Made by a program: the position numbers and the translations under genes
From: Neurospora intermedia
Lineage: Eukaryota > Ascomycota > Sordariomycetes > Sordariales > Sordariaceae
NCBI GenBank assembly: GCA_037102815.1
Contig: BTPP01000008.1
Location: 1,302,001 to 1,366,000, forward strand
DNA length: 64,000 nucleotides
Direction: 5' to 3'
Notes under the pieces: model-generated
The model's database searches: none
What the model was told of the DNA's origin: nothing
What the model saw: the letters and a program-made list of their open reading frames with translations, nothing else
Shown: positions 24,601-35,383 of the stretch, piece by piece
Position numbering within the stretch: position 1 is the stretch's first letter
Layout of the letters: every line of letters begins with the position of its first letter

Positions 24601-25805
24601 ACATATGGATCCTTCGGTTGCTGGGCCACACATCCACGTAATGGATGTAATCCAGAGAGGCTGTGAGGCACTAGGTCGAGTGCTTCTTTCCATGGTCCAT
24701 TGAGACGCTGAGGATGTGTCTGCCCTCTTCACCTCGCGATTTTGCATACTTCGCTGTGTCGCGCTCGAAGCTACGCTACTTTTCTTGAGGGAACAGGTGG
24801 ACGAAGCCCACCAAATAGGTCCAATGACTTCATGGCAGCCTCAACTTTGCTCACTGGTTGAGACAATTCTCTGGATTTGGCACCTCTTCTCCTTTCCCCC
24901 ACCCTGGGGTCTTACGGTTTCCTCTTTCGATGCTGCATTGCCAGGCCTAGACGAGGGCGATGATTGTGTGTGCTGAGCTGGTCAACTGGGGTGGGCCTGG
25001 CTCGTGCATATTCCGTCATGCATGCCAGCGCATCAAACTGGCCGGCCCAAGGCGCCAAAAGAAACTTGCCCACCACTGACTCGGCCCAGTCACATCGTCA
25101 TTGCCCGTTGTTCTCTGTTTTCTTTTTCCGTTTTGGGTTTGCCAATGGCTTTAACTGACACTCGCAGCCGGATAGGCCTCTAGAATTACTCGAGACTTTG
25201 GGGAGAGTATCCACGAAAGCTTGACGTTCCGCCCCCGCTCAACGCCAGTGTTCGCTATTCGCTTAGGCGTCATCCCAACTGCAGCGCTACCATCAGCTTT
25301 TATCGCTCAGCCCTCTAGGCGTTTTCCATCAGCACCCTGTCCTCACGTGGCCTCGCTCACTCAGGCCTCCTCGTCTCGTCTCAAACGGCCCAGGACCGAG
25401 CCACCCAGCATTTGCCCCGCGACATCAGCTTGCATATGCCGTGTACGACCAATAGCAAGCCTTGCCTTGACACTTAATCGACTGCCAACGCATCAACTCC
25501 AATAGATTGGGTGCACATCCAGCCCAATCCACAGGTACAAGGTTACTTCTCTTGTACTGCACAGCATCGAGCCCAAAACAGAAGCTTGGTGTTTTTATCT
25601 GAGCTGCAGGCCATCCTGGATTTAGTCTGCCTGGTAGCACATCTTGTTACGACCACAAACACAGCTTTCTTGTCAGCATTCCTCTACCCGAGCTCGGTAG
25701 CATAGCAGCACTACGCGAACATCACTTGGGTTCATCTCGTCAACAACATCAATCTATCGCGCCTGCCGCCAATCATCACGGCTTCAAGTCGGACCCTATC
25801 TCAAT
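21650..25805 (+). promoter_or_regulatory. Long upstream region/leader of HAP2 with many CCAAT boxes
   Basis: About 4 kb without a supportable gene lies ahead of HAP2. From 22.3 kb it is pyrimidine-rich on the plus strand, as fungal leaders often are. CCAAT pentamers occur at 22611, 22623, 22730, 23081, 24821, 25142, 25449, 25524 and 25769, and reversed ones (ATTGG) at 23053, 23906, 23918 and 25506. The two at 22611/22623 are 12 bp apart. Possible leader intron signals include a donor gtaagc near 23192 and a good acceptor (taactgacactcgcag) ending at 25167. Feedback on its own promoter by the CCAAT-binding complex is known for hapB in Aspergillus; here it is only inferred. Confidence 0.45.
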
Positions 25806-26750
25806 ATGATGGAATACGCCCAATACCAGCCGGCGCAAAACAGCCATTCTAATCCACATATGCAAACGGCCTATTCCAGCTCAGCCGGTGGAAACAGCAT
25901 CACATCCCCATCGAGCCAGCATCTACCTCAAACATCGCCAATTCTCCAGACCCAGCAGCATCAGCCTTCGCCAACCCAAGGTCACAGCATGTACCAAACC
26001 CAGTACGGCGTGCCTCAGCAGAACATGCACTATGGCATGCCCCTACAGGCTGCAGCTCTGGCTGCCACCGCGGCTGCGTCAGGAACCAACTACCCGAACC
26101 CATACATGGCAGCGGACCCGAATTTGCAGCAGTCGCCTAGAATGTCTGGTGTAAACTCTAAGAAGGACGTCAGAGCGGGACCTCGATCTCCGCCGCAAAT
26201 GAACAGCATACCTCCAGGACAGCGCCGTCTCAGTCAGGTCGCCAGCCCCGGTGTGCCTAATGCGCAAGCGATGCTCAACCACGCCTCTAGGTCTGCCGTC
26301 CCGCCGCCGATGACGGCCGCACAGCAAATGCCCCCACCCCAGTCCCCAGAGATGGCTTCCGGAGCCGTGGAAGAGTCGCCTCTGTATGTCAACGCCAAGC
26401 AGTTCCACCGGATCTTGAAGCGCCGAGTCGCTAGGCAAAAGCTGGAGGAACAATTGCGATTGACGAACAAGGGACGCAAGCCGTATCTCCATGAGTCGAG
26501 ACACAACCATGCCATGCGACGCCCTCGTGGTCCTGGTGGCCGTTTCCTGACAGCAGATGAGGTTGCCCAGATGGAGCGGGACAAGGTCAACGGGGATGTA
26601 AAGCAAGATGGTTCGGAGCAGTCCTCGGTAACAGCAGGATCGAAAACGGCTGGAGGAACCAAGAGGAAAGCCGAAAGTAGTTCGGGCGCCCCGAATAAGA
26701 AGGCGAAGGCCGCTCCCGAAAGCCCAGAGGACGATGACGCTTCGGACTGA
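25806..26750 (+). CDS. hap2: CCAAT-binding factor subunit HAP2/HapB (NF-YA)
   Basis: A single-exon gene of 314 aa from ATG at 25806 ([11 protein letters not shown]). The N-terminal half is Gln/Pro/Ser/Ala-rich, typical of a disordered activation region. The conserved NF-YA core begins near residue 189: [19 protein letters not shown] is the helix that binds the HAP3/HAP5 histone-fold pair, a short linker follows, and [17 protein letters not shown] and GGRF (near residue 244) form the DNA-reading part. The C-terminus has a KRK...NKKAKA nuclear-localisation-like stretch and ends in acidic PEDDDASD. The complex binds CCAAT boxes in many promoters; in filamentous fungi it also works with HapX-type factors in iron and redox control. 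All core residues look intact. Confidence 0.97.
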   Translation: MMEYAQYQPAQNSHSNPHMQTAYSSSAGGNSITSPSSQHLPQTSPILQTQQHQPSPTQGHSMYQTQYGVPQQNMHYGMPLQAAALAATAAASGTNYPNPYMAADPNLQQSPRMSGVNSKKDVRAGPRSPPQMNSIPPGQRRLSQVASPGVPNAQAMLNHASRSAVPPPMTAAQQMPPPQSPEMASGAVEESPLYVNAKQFHRILKRRVARQKLEEQLRLTNKGRKPYLHESRHNHAMRRPRGPGGRFLTADEVAQMERDKVNGDVKQDGSEQSSVTAGSKTAGGTKRKAESSSGAPNKKAKAAPESPEDDDASD

Positions 26751-27361
26751 TGCGGTAGCGTGTACTCGGAAAAAGGAGGAACAATTTATCGAATTCTATA
26801 CCCAAGTCCAGCTTTCAGTTGAGGGTCGGATCTCATGACGTAATGACACACGGCCATGCTTTTATTATCGTCCATACTCTTATGTTTTCGTCGCCTGGGC
26901 GCATGAGCAGCATCGAACAAACGGTTGGCGAGGAGTTCGGGGTGGGCGATATGTATGCGCTCGTGCTTGTTCAACTTCACAAACTGGGTCGAAACCTTTT
27001 CTTTTTTTTTTTTATATGTTTACTGCTTCGTAGTGGGTGGTGGTGATGGTGGTGGTGTTTGGCTACGAAGGGCAGTTACATCGTCTCCAAGGCTATACAT
27101 ACTTCCTGCATCAAACTCACACTACAGGCTCTTTTAGGGAAGGACAACGTTCATTTTTCTTTCTTCAACACTGTCATAGCGCGGAGCCTCTTCTATCGAA
27201 TTTTCTTCTTTCATCCTTGTCCATATTTCCTCTTAACCGGTACTACTACAACTCGCCTCACAGCACTTGCACACAAAAGCGTATATTTCATATGTAGCAG
27301 GGGGAAGGATTTTAGGTTGACGAAACGGAAATGTTGCGCGGATGGGTGAACGGAACTGGAT

Positions 27362-27436
27362 TTGGACTTGGACGGACTGCACGCACGCACCCACGCATGC
27401 ACGGACGGATGGACGAACGGACGGACGGATGAATGG
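27362..27436. repeat. Degenerate tandem GGAC / CGCA repeat
   Basis: Imperfect tetranucleotide units, first gcac/cgca-like and then ggac/ggat/gaac-like, fill about 75 bp. This gives a purine-biased low-complexity tract downstream of HAP2. Confidence 0.75.
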
Positions 27437-28682
27437 ATTTTGGCGGGCGGCTTAATCGTGTTTTTGCAAATTTTATCAGGTTGGGAATAGGACGGATGTG
27501 GAACAGGACAGGACAGAAGGACAAGACTGCATGAACTGCTTATGATTTTTGTTTTATTCTTGTACTTTGTGTTTTTGCCATCGAAATTCTCTATACTGGC
27601 ATTGCGAGAGACATCAAATTCGTGTGTTGTTTGCATGGACTCGCGCAGCTCGCTTAAGAGTCTCTTGGCCTCGTGCCCTTCTCCACTCGTCTGATTTGGT
27701 ATTGGAATATCTCTCTTTTTGACGAACATGAAAGTCAAGATGTCTGTCTTGTGTAGCTGAGGCATGGGTGTTTAAAATGATCAGTCGACTCGGTAGTTAG
27801 AGTAGATCGAGGGGAACATTGTGCATTCGAAATATTGGTCGTGACTATCAAGCCATTCGGACGTTAGATGCTCTCTGCATGTCGTCCATATAGCGCAAGC
27901 AAATGATAGCTGCAACGACTAAACATTCCGGCGAACTCGCATGCATGCGTATGCTATGATCGACATACCTATGCAATTGTACACGCGCTGCTTGATACCC
28001 AGGTAAAGTAAATTCTGTCCGCGTGTTTTGATGTGCAGCGCCTATATATACAGACGATGATGTCGGGTGTAATGTCTGTTCATGATACGTCATGCATCCT
28101 ATGTACGATCCCACCCTGCAGCATCTTTTTTTTCGATCCAGTCATCACGACTACCAGGGGAAACATAATGTACAAAACTTCTCTGACAGCAAAAACCAGA
28201 ATACAAGAAATTAAGGAATCCTACTCGCTTGTCTTTTCCACCCGATCGAGACCCCGACAGCAAAGACGAGACGTCCATCCAATCGTATGTATTCCTACCC
28301 GTGTGCATCTAGCAACCTTCCCGATTGGTTTCCAATAGAGACTGAACCCCTACCTCTCCCCAGCCCATGTGAAAGACCCCTCATTACCTATCCCATGCAG
28401 CCGGGGAGCCAGGTAAGGGATTGAAGGGGAGGAAGCCGAACAGTGGTCGACGAATGCTTGCCAAACAAGCATGAACAGGACAAGGGATTGCGAGAGGCCT
28501 AAAACTTTGGCAAAACCACAAAGCCGTCAAGCCAGAGGAAACGGTTCAGGCAAGCTTGTGAAATTAGATGGCGCTTGTACTTGGGAACAGCCCCCCAGAA
28601 TCTAAAGTTCAACACCCGAAAGTCTATCCAAACTGGCGATGATGCCCCAAGATAATCAGCGATCGACCATGGGCCATGTGGG

Positions 28683-28805
28683 CGGTTGATTGGCGATTAC
28701 GGAACCACCTTACCCCATGGTTTCAATCCCCTCTTTTACACCCGCAAGATATTCCGATCGTTTCTTTTTCGAAATCGCCAGGTCAAAATCGCCAATCTCC
28801 AACCG
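28683..28805. repeat. Imperfect inverted repeat with opposed CCAAT boxes
   Basis: The arm cggttgattggcgatt (28683-28698) is the near reverse complement of aatcgccaatctccaaccg (28787-28805), with two extra bases in the second. Each arm holds a CCAAT box in opposite orientation. The string gaccatgggc flanks both arms in the same orientation. The repeat sits about 350-470 bp ahead of the betaine lipid synthase start codon. Confidence 0.6.
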
Positions 28806-29154
28806 ACCATGGGCGTGCCTGAATCTGAGGACCACGACGCAGAATGACGAACAGAGAACCGGACATGTGGATCACAGAACCCTGTCTGCCCATGTTGCTG
28901 GGGGCCGAGCGCTGGCCACCCATCCCGTTCGGATCTCACGCAAAAGCGGAGTGTAGAGGTGGGGAACTTCTTTTACATACAACGCTCGCTATTGAAGCTT
29001 CTGAAGATGTACATACGGGTTTATATGAGAGAGAAAAGATATAACTATCGGTCTTAAAGACTAACCTCAATCCAACTTCGTTCTCTCTTCCTGTGGTTCT
29101 TGAGCAGCCCGTCGGATTCTCTCTTCTCTTACTTGACACCAACACCTTATAGCA

Positions 29155-32024
29155 ATGGGAGAAAACAGTGCCATGGCTTCTCATGGTCTTCACATGGGTA
29201 ACATTTCGTTACCATCACTTTCAGTGACCCGGACACTAGCAGACTTCAACTTCAACACCACCACTACCAAATCCATCTTCATCACCGGTGTAGCCGTCTT
29301 GGCTTTTCTCGTCACCACCAGCAACTATTCACGGAAGACAACCAAAAACGAGGACGACAATGAGAGTGACAGCAACCCAAGCTCCCTCAAATCCCTCCTC
29401 CTCTTCTGCTACTCCTGCTTCATCAAACCTCACGCCACCGCCGGCACCACAGGAACACAGCAAGATGCCCTGGAGTCGTTTTACGGAAGCCAGGCAGACA
29501 TTTACGATGCGACAAGGGGCACGCTACTGAAGGGGAGGGAGGATATGTTGGCTCTTGTAGCTTCGCAGTTGAGGTACAAGGTTGAGGCTGGACTTGGAGG
29601 ACTTGGAGGAGCTGGAGATGGGCTTGAAAAAAGACAAAGGAATGGGAAGACATGTGGAACCGTGACCGGGACAGGGACCGGGACAAGGAGGAAACCGATA
29701 TGGGTAGATGTACGCCTCCTCATCAGAACCCTTGCCAATGTTGAAATCTCACACACGGCTGACCATCGCTACAAAAACAGGTCGGTGGGGGCACAGGCTG
29801 GAATATCGAAGCCATGGCCAAGTTTGTCGACGTCTCTGGATTCTTCAAGACTGTTTACCTAGTGGACTTCTCGCCGTCGCTTTGTGAAGTGGCTAGGAAG
29901 CGGTTTGCCAGGCTGGGGTGGGAGAATGTGAGGGTTATCTGCACGGATGCTCGCAAGTTCAGGCTTGAGGATTATGAGGATGTTGACGATGGAGAGTCTG
30001 GCTCTGGACCTTCTTCGCCTTCTTTGTCAAGTTGGTGGGGGGAGACGAAGCCGGGACGACATGCGGGGGCTGAGTTGATCACCATGTCTTATAGCCTTTC
30101 GATGATGGTATGTTTTTCTTGATTAAGGACGTCTTGGGGTGGTGTGTGCTGACATATCATGATGATGTAGCCGGATTATTTCTCGATTATCGATTCGCTT
30201 GAGTCTCTGTTAGCACCTCACGGCTTGATTGCCGTCGTGGACTTTTACGCCCAGTCCAAAGTCGACTTCACATTCCGCAACTTCACGGGCGGTCTTGTGA
30301 ACCGACACGTTGGCTATTTCGCGCGGAACTTCTGGCGCTCGTGGTTCGATGCTGACAGGGTGTCTCTTGAGCCAGCTCGTCGAGATTATCTTGAGTACAG
30401 GTTCGGGACTGTCCTAACCGTCAACGCCCGCAACAACACACTGGGAGCAATTCCTTACTACATCTGGCTGGGATGCCTCAAGAAGCCCTTTTCTACGTCG
30501 AGTCTACCACACGAAATTGTGGAACACATCGATGCTATTGCGACAGAGTCCCCAAGATCGTCACCCCGTCTAGTGGGCAAACATTCTTCCTCGGCAACAA
30601 ATGCGCTAGCCTTTGCAGTCGGCCGCACAGCGCCGGAGATGCGCTCAAAGGCCTTCAATACGGCCATCGAGAACATCTCAGCCAACCTACCTCTCCCCTC
30701 TTTCTTCTACCAAAATCACCACTGGAGGATCTACTACGACGACCAACTCCCGAAGCACACCCAGTTCAACGACGAGTACATCTACGCCTTTACCTGGGAA
30801 GACTCGCGCGTCGACAGAGAACTCCTCAACCTCGGGCCCGACGATGTCGTCCTAGCCATCACCAGCGCCGGCGACAACATTCTTTCCTATCTGATGCAAA
30901 GTCCCGCTCGCGTGCACGCCATCGATCTCAACCCAGCCCAAAACCACCTGCTTGAACTCAAAGTCGCCTCTTTTACGGCTCTGGACTACCCCGACGTCTG
31001 GAAGATCTTCGGTGAGGGCAAACACCCCGACTTTCGCTCACTGCTCATCTCCAAACTCTCCCCTCACCTCTCCGGCCGCGCATTCCAATACTGGCTATCC
31101 AATGCGCACATATTCACCAACCCTACGGGGCGCGGTCTCTACGACACCGGCGGTTCCCGATACGCTATCCGTTTCTTCCGCTGGATTTCCACACTCTTCT
31201 TCTGCCGCTCTGCGGTCCGTCGACTCCTCTCTACTCGCACCCTCGAGGAGCAACGTTCCATCTACCACACCAAGATTCGTCCCTGTCTGCTCAACCGCTT
31301 CGTCAACGGCCTAGTCCTCAGCTCCGACGCCTTCCTCTGGTCGGCTTTGGGCGTGCCCAAGAATCAAGTGGCTATGATCGAAGCCGACTACCACCGCCGT
31401 TCTATCTCCTCCTCCTCCTCCTCCACCACCCCCAGCAGCAAAGAAAAACCAAGCCGCGCCGAAGCAATCCTTCACTACACAACCTCCACCCTTGACCCCG
31501 TTCTCTCCACCTCCCACCTTGCCTCCGACAACCCTTACTACCTCGTCTGTGTCCTGGGTCAATACACACGCCAGTGCCATCCCGATTACCTTTCTCCTGC
31601 CGCCCACTCTATACTCAGCGCTCCCGGGGCCTTTGACGGCTTACGCATCCACACGGACGAAATACAGGAGGTGTTGGCTAGGTTTCAGCCGGGTACTTTG
31701 ACAGTGGCGGTGGTGATGGATAGTATGGATTGGTTTGATCCGCCTTCGCCTGAGGAGGAAAAGGAAGGAAGGGGCAAGGCGAGGGAGCAAGTGAGGAGGT
31801 TGAATCGGGCGTTGAAGGTGGGTGGAAAGGTGTTGTTGAGGAGCGCGGGAGTGGAGCCGTGGTATGTGAGGGTTTTTGTGGAGGAGGGGTTTGGAGCGAG
31901 GAGGGTGGGTTGTCGTGAATCTGAGAGGGGAGATCAGGAGTGTATTGACAGGGTGAATATGTATGCTAGTTGTTGGATCTTGGAAAAGATTGAGGATCTT
32001 GAGGAGTTGGTGGACTCAGCTTAG
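29155..32024 (+). CDS. bta1: Betaine lipid synthase Bta1 (BtaB-BtaA fusion)
   Basis: Exons 29155-29709, 29781-30107 and 30171-32024 encode 911 aa. The protein makes the phosphorus-free membrane lipid DGTS from diacylglycerol and S-adenosylmethionine. Parts in order: a hydrophobic, likely membrane-anchoring segment near residues 41-60 (SIFITGVAVLAFLV); a BtaB-like N-methyltransferase whose motif I, WVDVGGGTGWNIE, is assembled across the first splice (residues 183-195), followed by VYLVDFSPSLCEVA; and from about residue 420 a BtaA-like DUF3419 domain with FYQNHHWRIYYDDQ, ITSAGDNILSYL (Ser526-Asn530) and HAIDLNPAQ, which transfers the 3-amino-3-carboxypropyl group. The methyltransferase-first order is the usual fungal arrangement. 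Such enzymes let fungi replace phosphatidylcholine when phosphate is short. A second ATG at 29173 could also serve as start. Confidence 0.95.
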
Positions 32025-33677
32025 GTAGATATTTTGGTCCTAGGTATCAAGTTATATAACCCTATTTAGTGCAAGATTGCCTCTACTGGCCAGAATACGG
32101 CATCTGATACTATCTTTCTGCCACTCAACCATCCAGCCGGCTTTTTGATTCAAGCTGAGAATAGTAAAACGAGGACCGTGGGAAAAATCGCGACCTCTTT
32201 GCTGGCCTGACATGACAAGGCGGATTTGTTATATGAGCTTCCAGAGCAAAAAGAGGTCTCGACACAATACATGTCTCTCAGAGCACTGTAAAGAGAGAAA
32301 GCAGACCGACGCATCGCGGTGTTTTGGGCGCACAATTGGTAGGCGCCAACTGGGGAGTCGAGCAAATCGCATGCTGGTTTCTCCGATACTTATTGCGCGC
32401 CATGGCCATTGCTGGATTTCGAAACTCGGGTGATGTAGTTCGGGTGCTTCTGGCCGCATGGAAGATTCGGCTGAGCGGTTCGCGCCAGTTTCGCAAAGGG
32501 TTGCATAGGCCATTTAAAACCTAGTCGGAATGTCTTTTGCAGCTGGTCTGATCACCAGGAAAGAGTGGTTAGACGTATATCGGCGCTTATGTGAGCTCAG
32601 TAATCAGTATTGGTGAGCAGATGCCCAAATTATGCTTCAAGGGACCGGATCCCTCGCCGTCAAGTGAGGCCGAACTCGAATGGCCGGGTTGGATGCCTGA
32701 AGAAATATGCTTTTGCAGTTAAGCATGGCTGTGAGAAGACTGTACTGTATGATGGGCCGGATTGTTTTCGAGGTGCCCCAAGCTGAAATGAAAGGGAAGA
32801 GATGAGGGAATGGGAAACTAGGCCAGAAGAACAACTCTCGAAAAAGAAAGAAAAGTTTCCATGATTCCGGGCAGGCAAATGTTCGAGGACGTACGAGCAA
32901 GGCCATAGTAGTCCATTCGCCATTTATCCTTTATTAGTCAAACAATCCCATTGACATTGTTAGGTATCTAGGTAACTGAGAAGGGTCAAATAAGATACTG
33001 TACCTTACTCGACCAGCATCACCCTGAGGTAGCTTTAGTTCTATAATCAGAAAAAGCGAGTGATACAACTTGATCAACCGTCAGTACCTCTTCATCTCTT
33101 TTCGATTCGTTGTAAGAACGCTACAACGGCCGTACCTGAAACCAACTTGTCAGTGTTCGCTTCCCGCCAGCCCCCAAACCATGATCATCCACTTGAAAGG
33201 CACCACTCCATTCAGGGGCAATCCACCGACTTCAATGTGATCTTGAAGCCACCAAGGGAAACCGCACTTGCGCGTTTAGATTGCTCCTGTACTAGCAGCC
33301 CCTCTTCGTGTCCCCATAACCAACCTCTTCCCGGTGTCACATCTGACGAGCAATCCAAACTCGAGAACTGAATCCAATCTAGACCGTCTGCGCACCATGG
33401 GCCCCTGAACAGCGCAAGAAAAAAAGAAGGCCGCATGGAGACAAAGGAGAAAGGTATATTCTTTTTACGCCGTGAGGTATGACAAAACAGAACTTCTTTC
33501 ACCCCTTTCTGTTCCTCTTGAAGGTGCCCTCCCTCACCTGTTCCCGTCATTCCGGCCTTTGCTCCATCCAAAAAAAAAAGTAGGAGGCCTTAGGAGTTTC
33601 GGTAGTTCCCAATGCATATCAAACAGCCCACATCTTTCCAACCGGTCCTCGCAACGATAATTGTCGCAAAGAGTCGC
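32025..33677. other. Intergenic between convergent BTA1 and CybS genes
   Basis: 1.65 kb of 3' flanks from both sides. No coding frame is supported and no repeat or RNA gene was recognised. Short AT-rich stretches occur near 32050 and 32940. Confidence 0.45.
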
Positions 33678-34411
33678 TCAAGCCTTCCAGACGCGCTTGA
33701 TGGTCTCAGTAAGACCGACATCGGTGGTCTCGAACTCGTAAAGGGCAAGGCCAACGAGGACGGTAGCGGCGTTAAGGCCCCAGGTAAAGACCTTGCGGGC
33801 CTTGGGGACGCGCTTCGAGGGAACGTAGTCGACAATGATGTTGCCGAAGCCAGTGTGGGAGTGGATAAGGATGGTGGCGGCGAGGACGGCGTCCATGGTG
33901 GGGTTGAGAGAGCCGGCGGCGAAGGGAGCGACGGTCAAGGGAATGAGACCGGCGGCGACAACACGGTCGAAAGTCCAGTGGTAGGAGCCATGAGAAGGAG
34001 AGGGAGGGGGGACCTCGACGGGGTCGTTCACTAAAGGTAGGTGTTAGGCTATTGTTTGCATGCATGTGATGTCGAGGTGTCGTGGTGGATGCGCTTCTCG
34101 CAACCCGGCATGGGGGTTGTTTGGTTCATGACGGGCAAGGAAGCATAGCTGTTGGGTTGTTGTTCGTACCTGTACCCTCAATGCGCTCTGTCCCCCTCAT
34201 AGTGTTAGCACAAATACCGATCCATGCAACATACGTTGAACCTGTATCAAGGTCCGAGTGCAAGTGTATGCGATTACGTACGAGGAGGAGGGGGGAGCAA
34301 GCTCTTGCGGGAGGTGGTGTGGAAGGCGGCAACACGGAGACCGTTGGCGGCAACGGACTGCTTGGCCGCAACCTGCTTGAGGAGGGCAGAGGAACGGGCG
34401 ACGGAAGCCAT
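33678..34411 (-). CDS. sdh4: Succinate dehydrogenase membrane anchor CybS (SDH4/SDHD)
   Basis: Three minus-strand exons, 34282-34411, 34170-34187 and 33678-34030, encode 166 aa. Exon 2 is only 18 nt and is needed to join LLPPPP to QRIEGT and then VNDPVEVPPPSPSHGSYHW in frame. The first about 40 residues (MASVARSSALLKQVAAKQ...) are Arg/Ser/Ala-rich without acidic residues, a mitochondrial presequence. The rest is CybS: HWTFDRVVAAGLIPL, a membrane helix, then ILIHSHTGFGNIIVDYVP, where the His-Ser-His holds the haem-b-ligand region and the Asp-Tyr the quinone-site region known in SDHD, and a last helix GLNAATVLVGLALYEF. It anchors complex II in the inner mitochondrial membrane. Intron 1 has a gctaac branch site. 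Confidence 0.93.
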
Positions 34412-35383
34412 TGTTTCTGGTAATTATGGTGGTGATGACGGGTGTTGTTGGGTGGTGATGTGGTCGAAGCGTGGTGGTGATGGCGGACAACCAATTGGGC
34501 TTTCGAGAACGGGAGGGCGGTCTTCGCAGGAGATATCGTCGCACGGGTCTTTCGGTTGGTTCAGGACAGGATCGTGGCCGTGGATCGCTAGGAGCGCTGG
34601 GAGTGACGGGACGGGCGGGCTCCGGAGTGGAACGGACTGGTGCCGAACTGCGAGTCCTGATGTAGCTTATCCCTCGGCAATACTCGGCCAATCGCAGCAT
34701 AGAAGATGTCAGCGGCAGCGTGTGCCGGTCGTTGCTCGGCGTGGAAAATCCCATTATTCCCGGCTTGGCCGTAGCTTCAGGATTGGTACGTACCGAACCT
34801 TGCTGCATCCAGTGGGTTGCACATGCAATCCAAGGGCCCTGTCCCCCCGCCAAACCCGACCCAGCAGCAACAGGGGTGGCCCAAGCTCCTCTCCGCCGTT
34901 CCAGAAATTATTTCGCAGTCGGAGATGCTAGCGCGTAAAGATAGGTACGGCAGCGCGTTAGTTGGGGCGATAAGATACCTAGCGAGACCTTCGCTGCACC
35001 CGGGTTGGGACGAGGGGCCATTATTTTTTTCGATGGCGCCGTAGTTCGCCGGTACCTTAATGACTGACCGAAGCTATCATCACCGCTTGTACACTACACT
35101 CCCAACCTCAACACCAGCCGACTGATCCCCTCACACCACGCGACCCCGGATCTTCAGCCGGAAACCCTACTGTAGCGCCTGGGCATCCCGACAAAATTTA
35201 CTACTGCGCCCGTGGAATCATAACTAAACTTTTGCAATTGCCCAGCAAGGGACCCAATTCCGGTCGATCGGATTGCGAAAAGAGGGCCGGAATCCGCGCT
35301 TCGGGTTGCGCTACGGATTGCGCCCAGTTCCCTCTCCTTCCTTCTTCTAGTCGTTGAGCGATACGCGACAAACATCACATCAA
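34412..35383. promoter_or_regulatory. Divergent promoter of two mitochondrial-protein genes
   Basis: 972 bp separate the start codons of CybS (minus) and CYT-18 (plus). Both products act in mitochondria, so shared control is possible but not shown. The segment is GC-rich with open frames in many phases; I see no coding evidence and no clear TATA element. Confidence 0.5.

Larger units (their letters stand above)
26751..29154. other. HAP2 3' flank and betaine lipid synthase upstream region
   Basis: No supported gene. It contains a T-rich tract near 27.0 kb, a degenerate GGAC/CGCA tandem region (27362-27436) and an inverted repeat near 28.7 kb. I saw no CACGTG motif in the 800 bp before the synthase start; that motif is the binding site of the phosphate regulator NUC-1. 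Confidence 0.45.
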
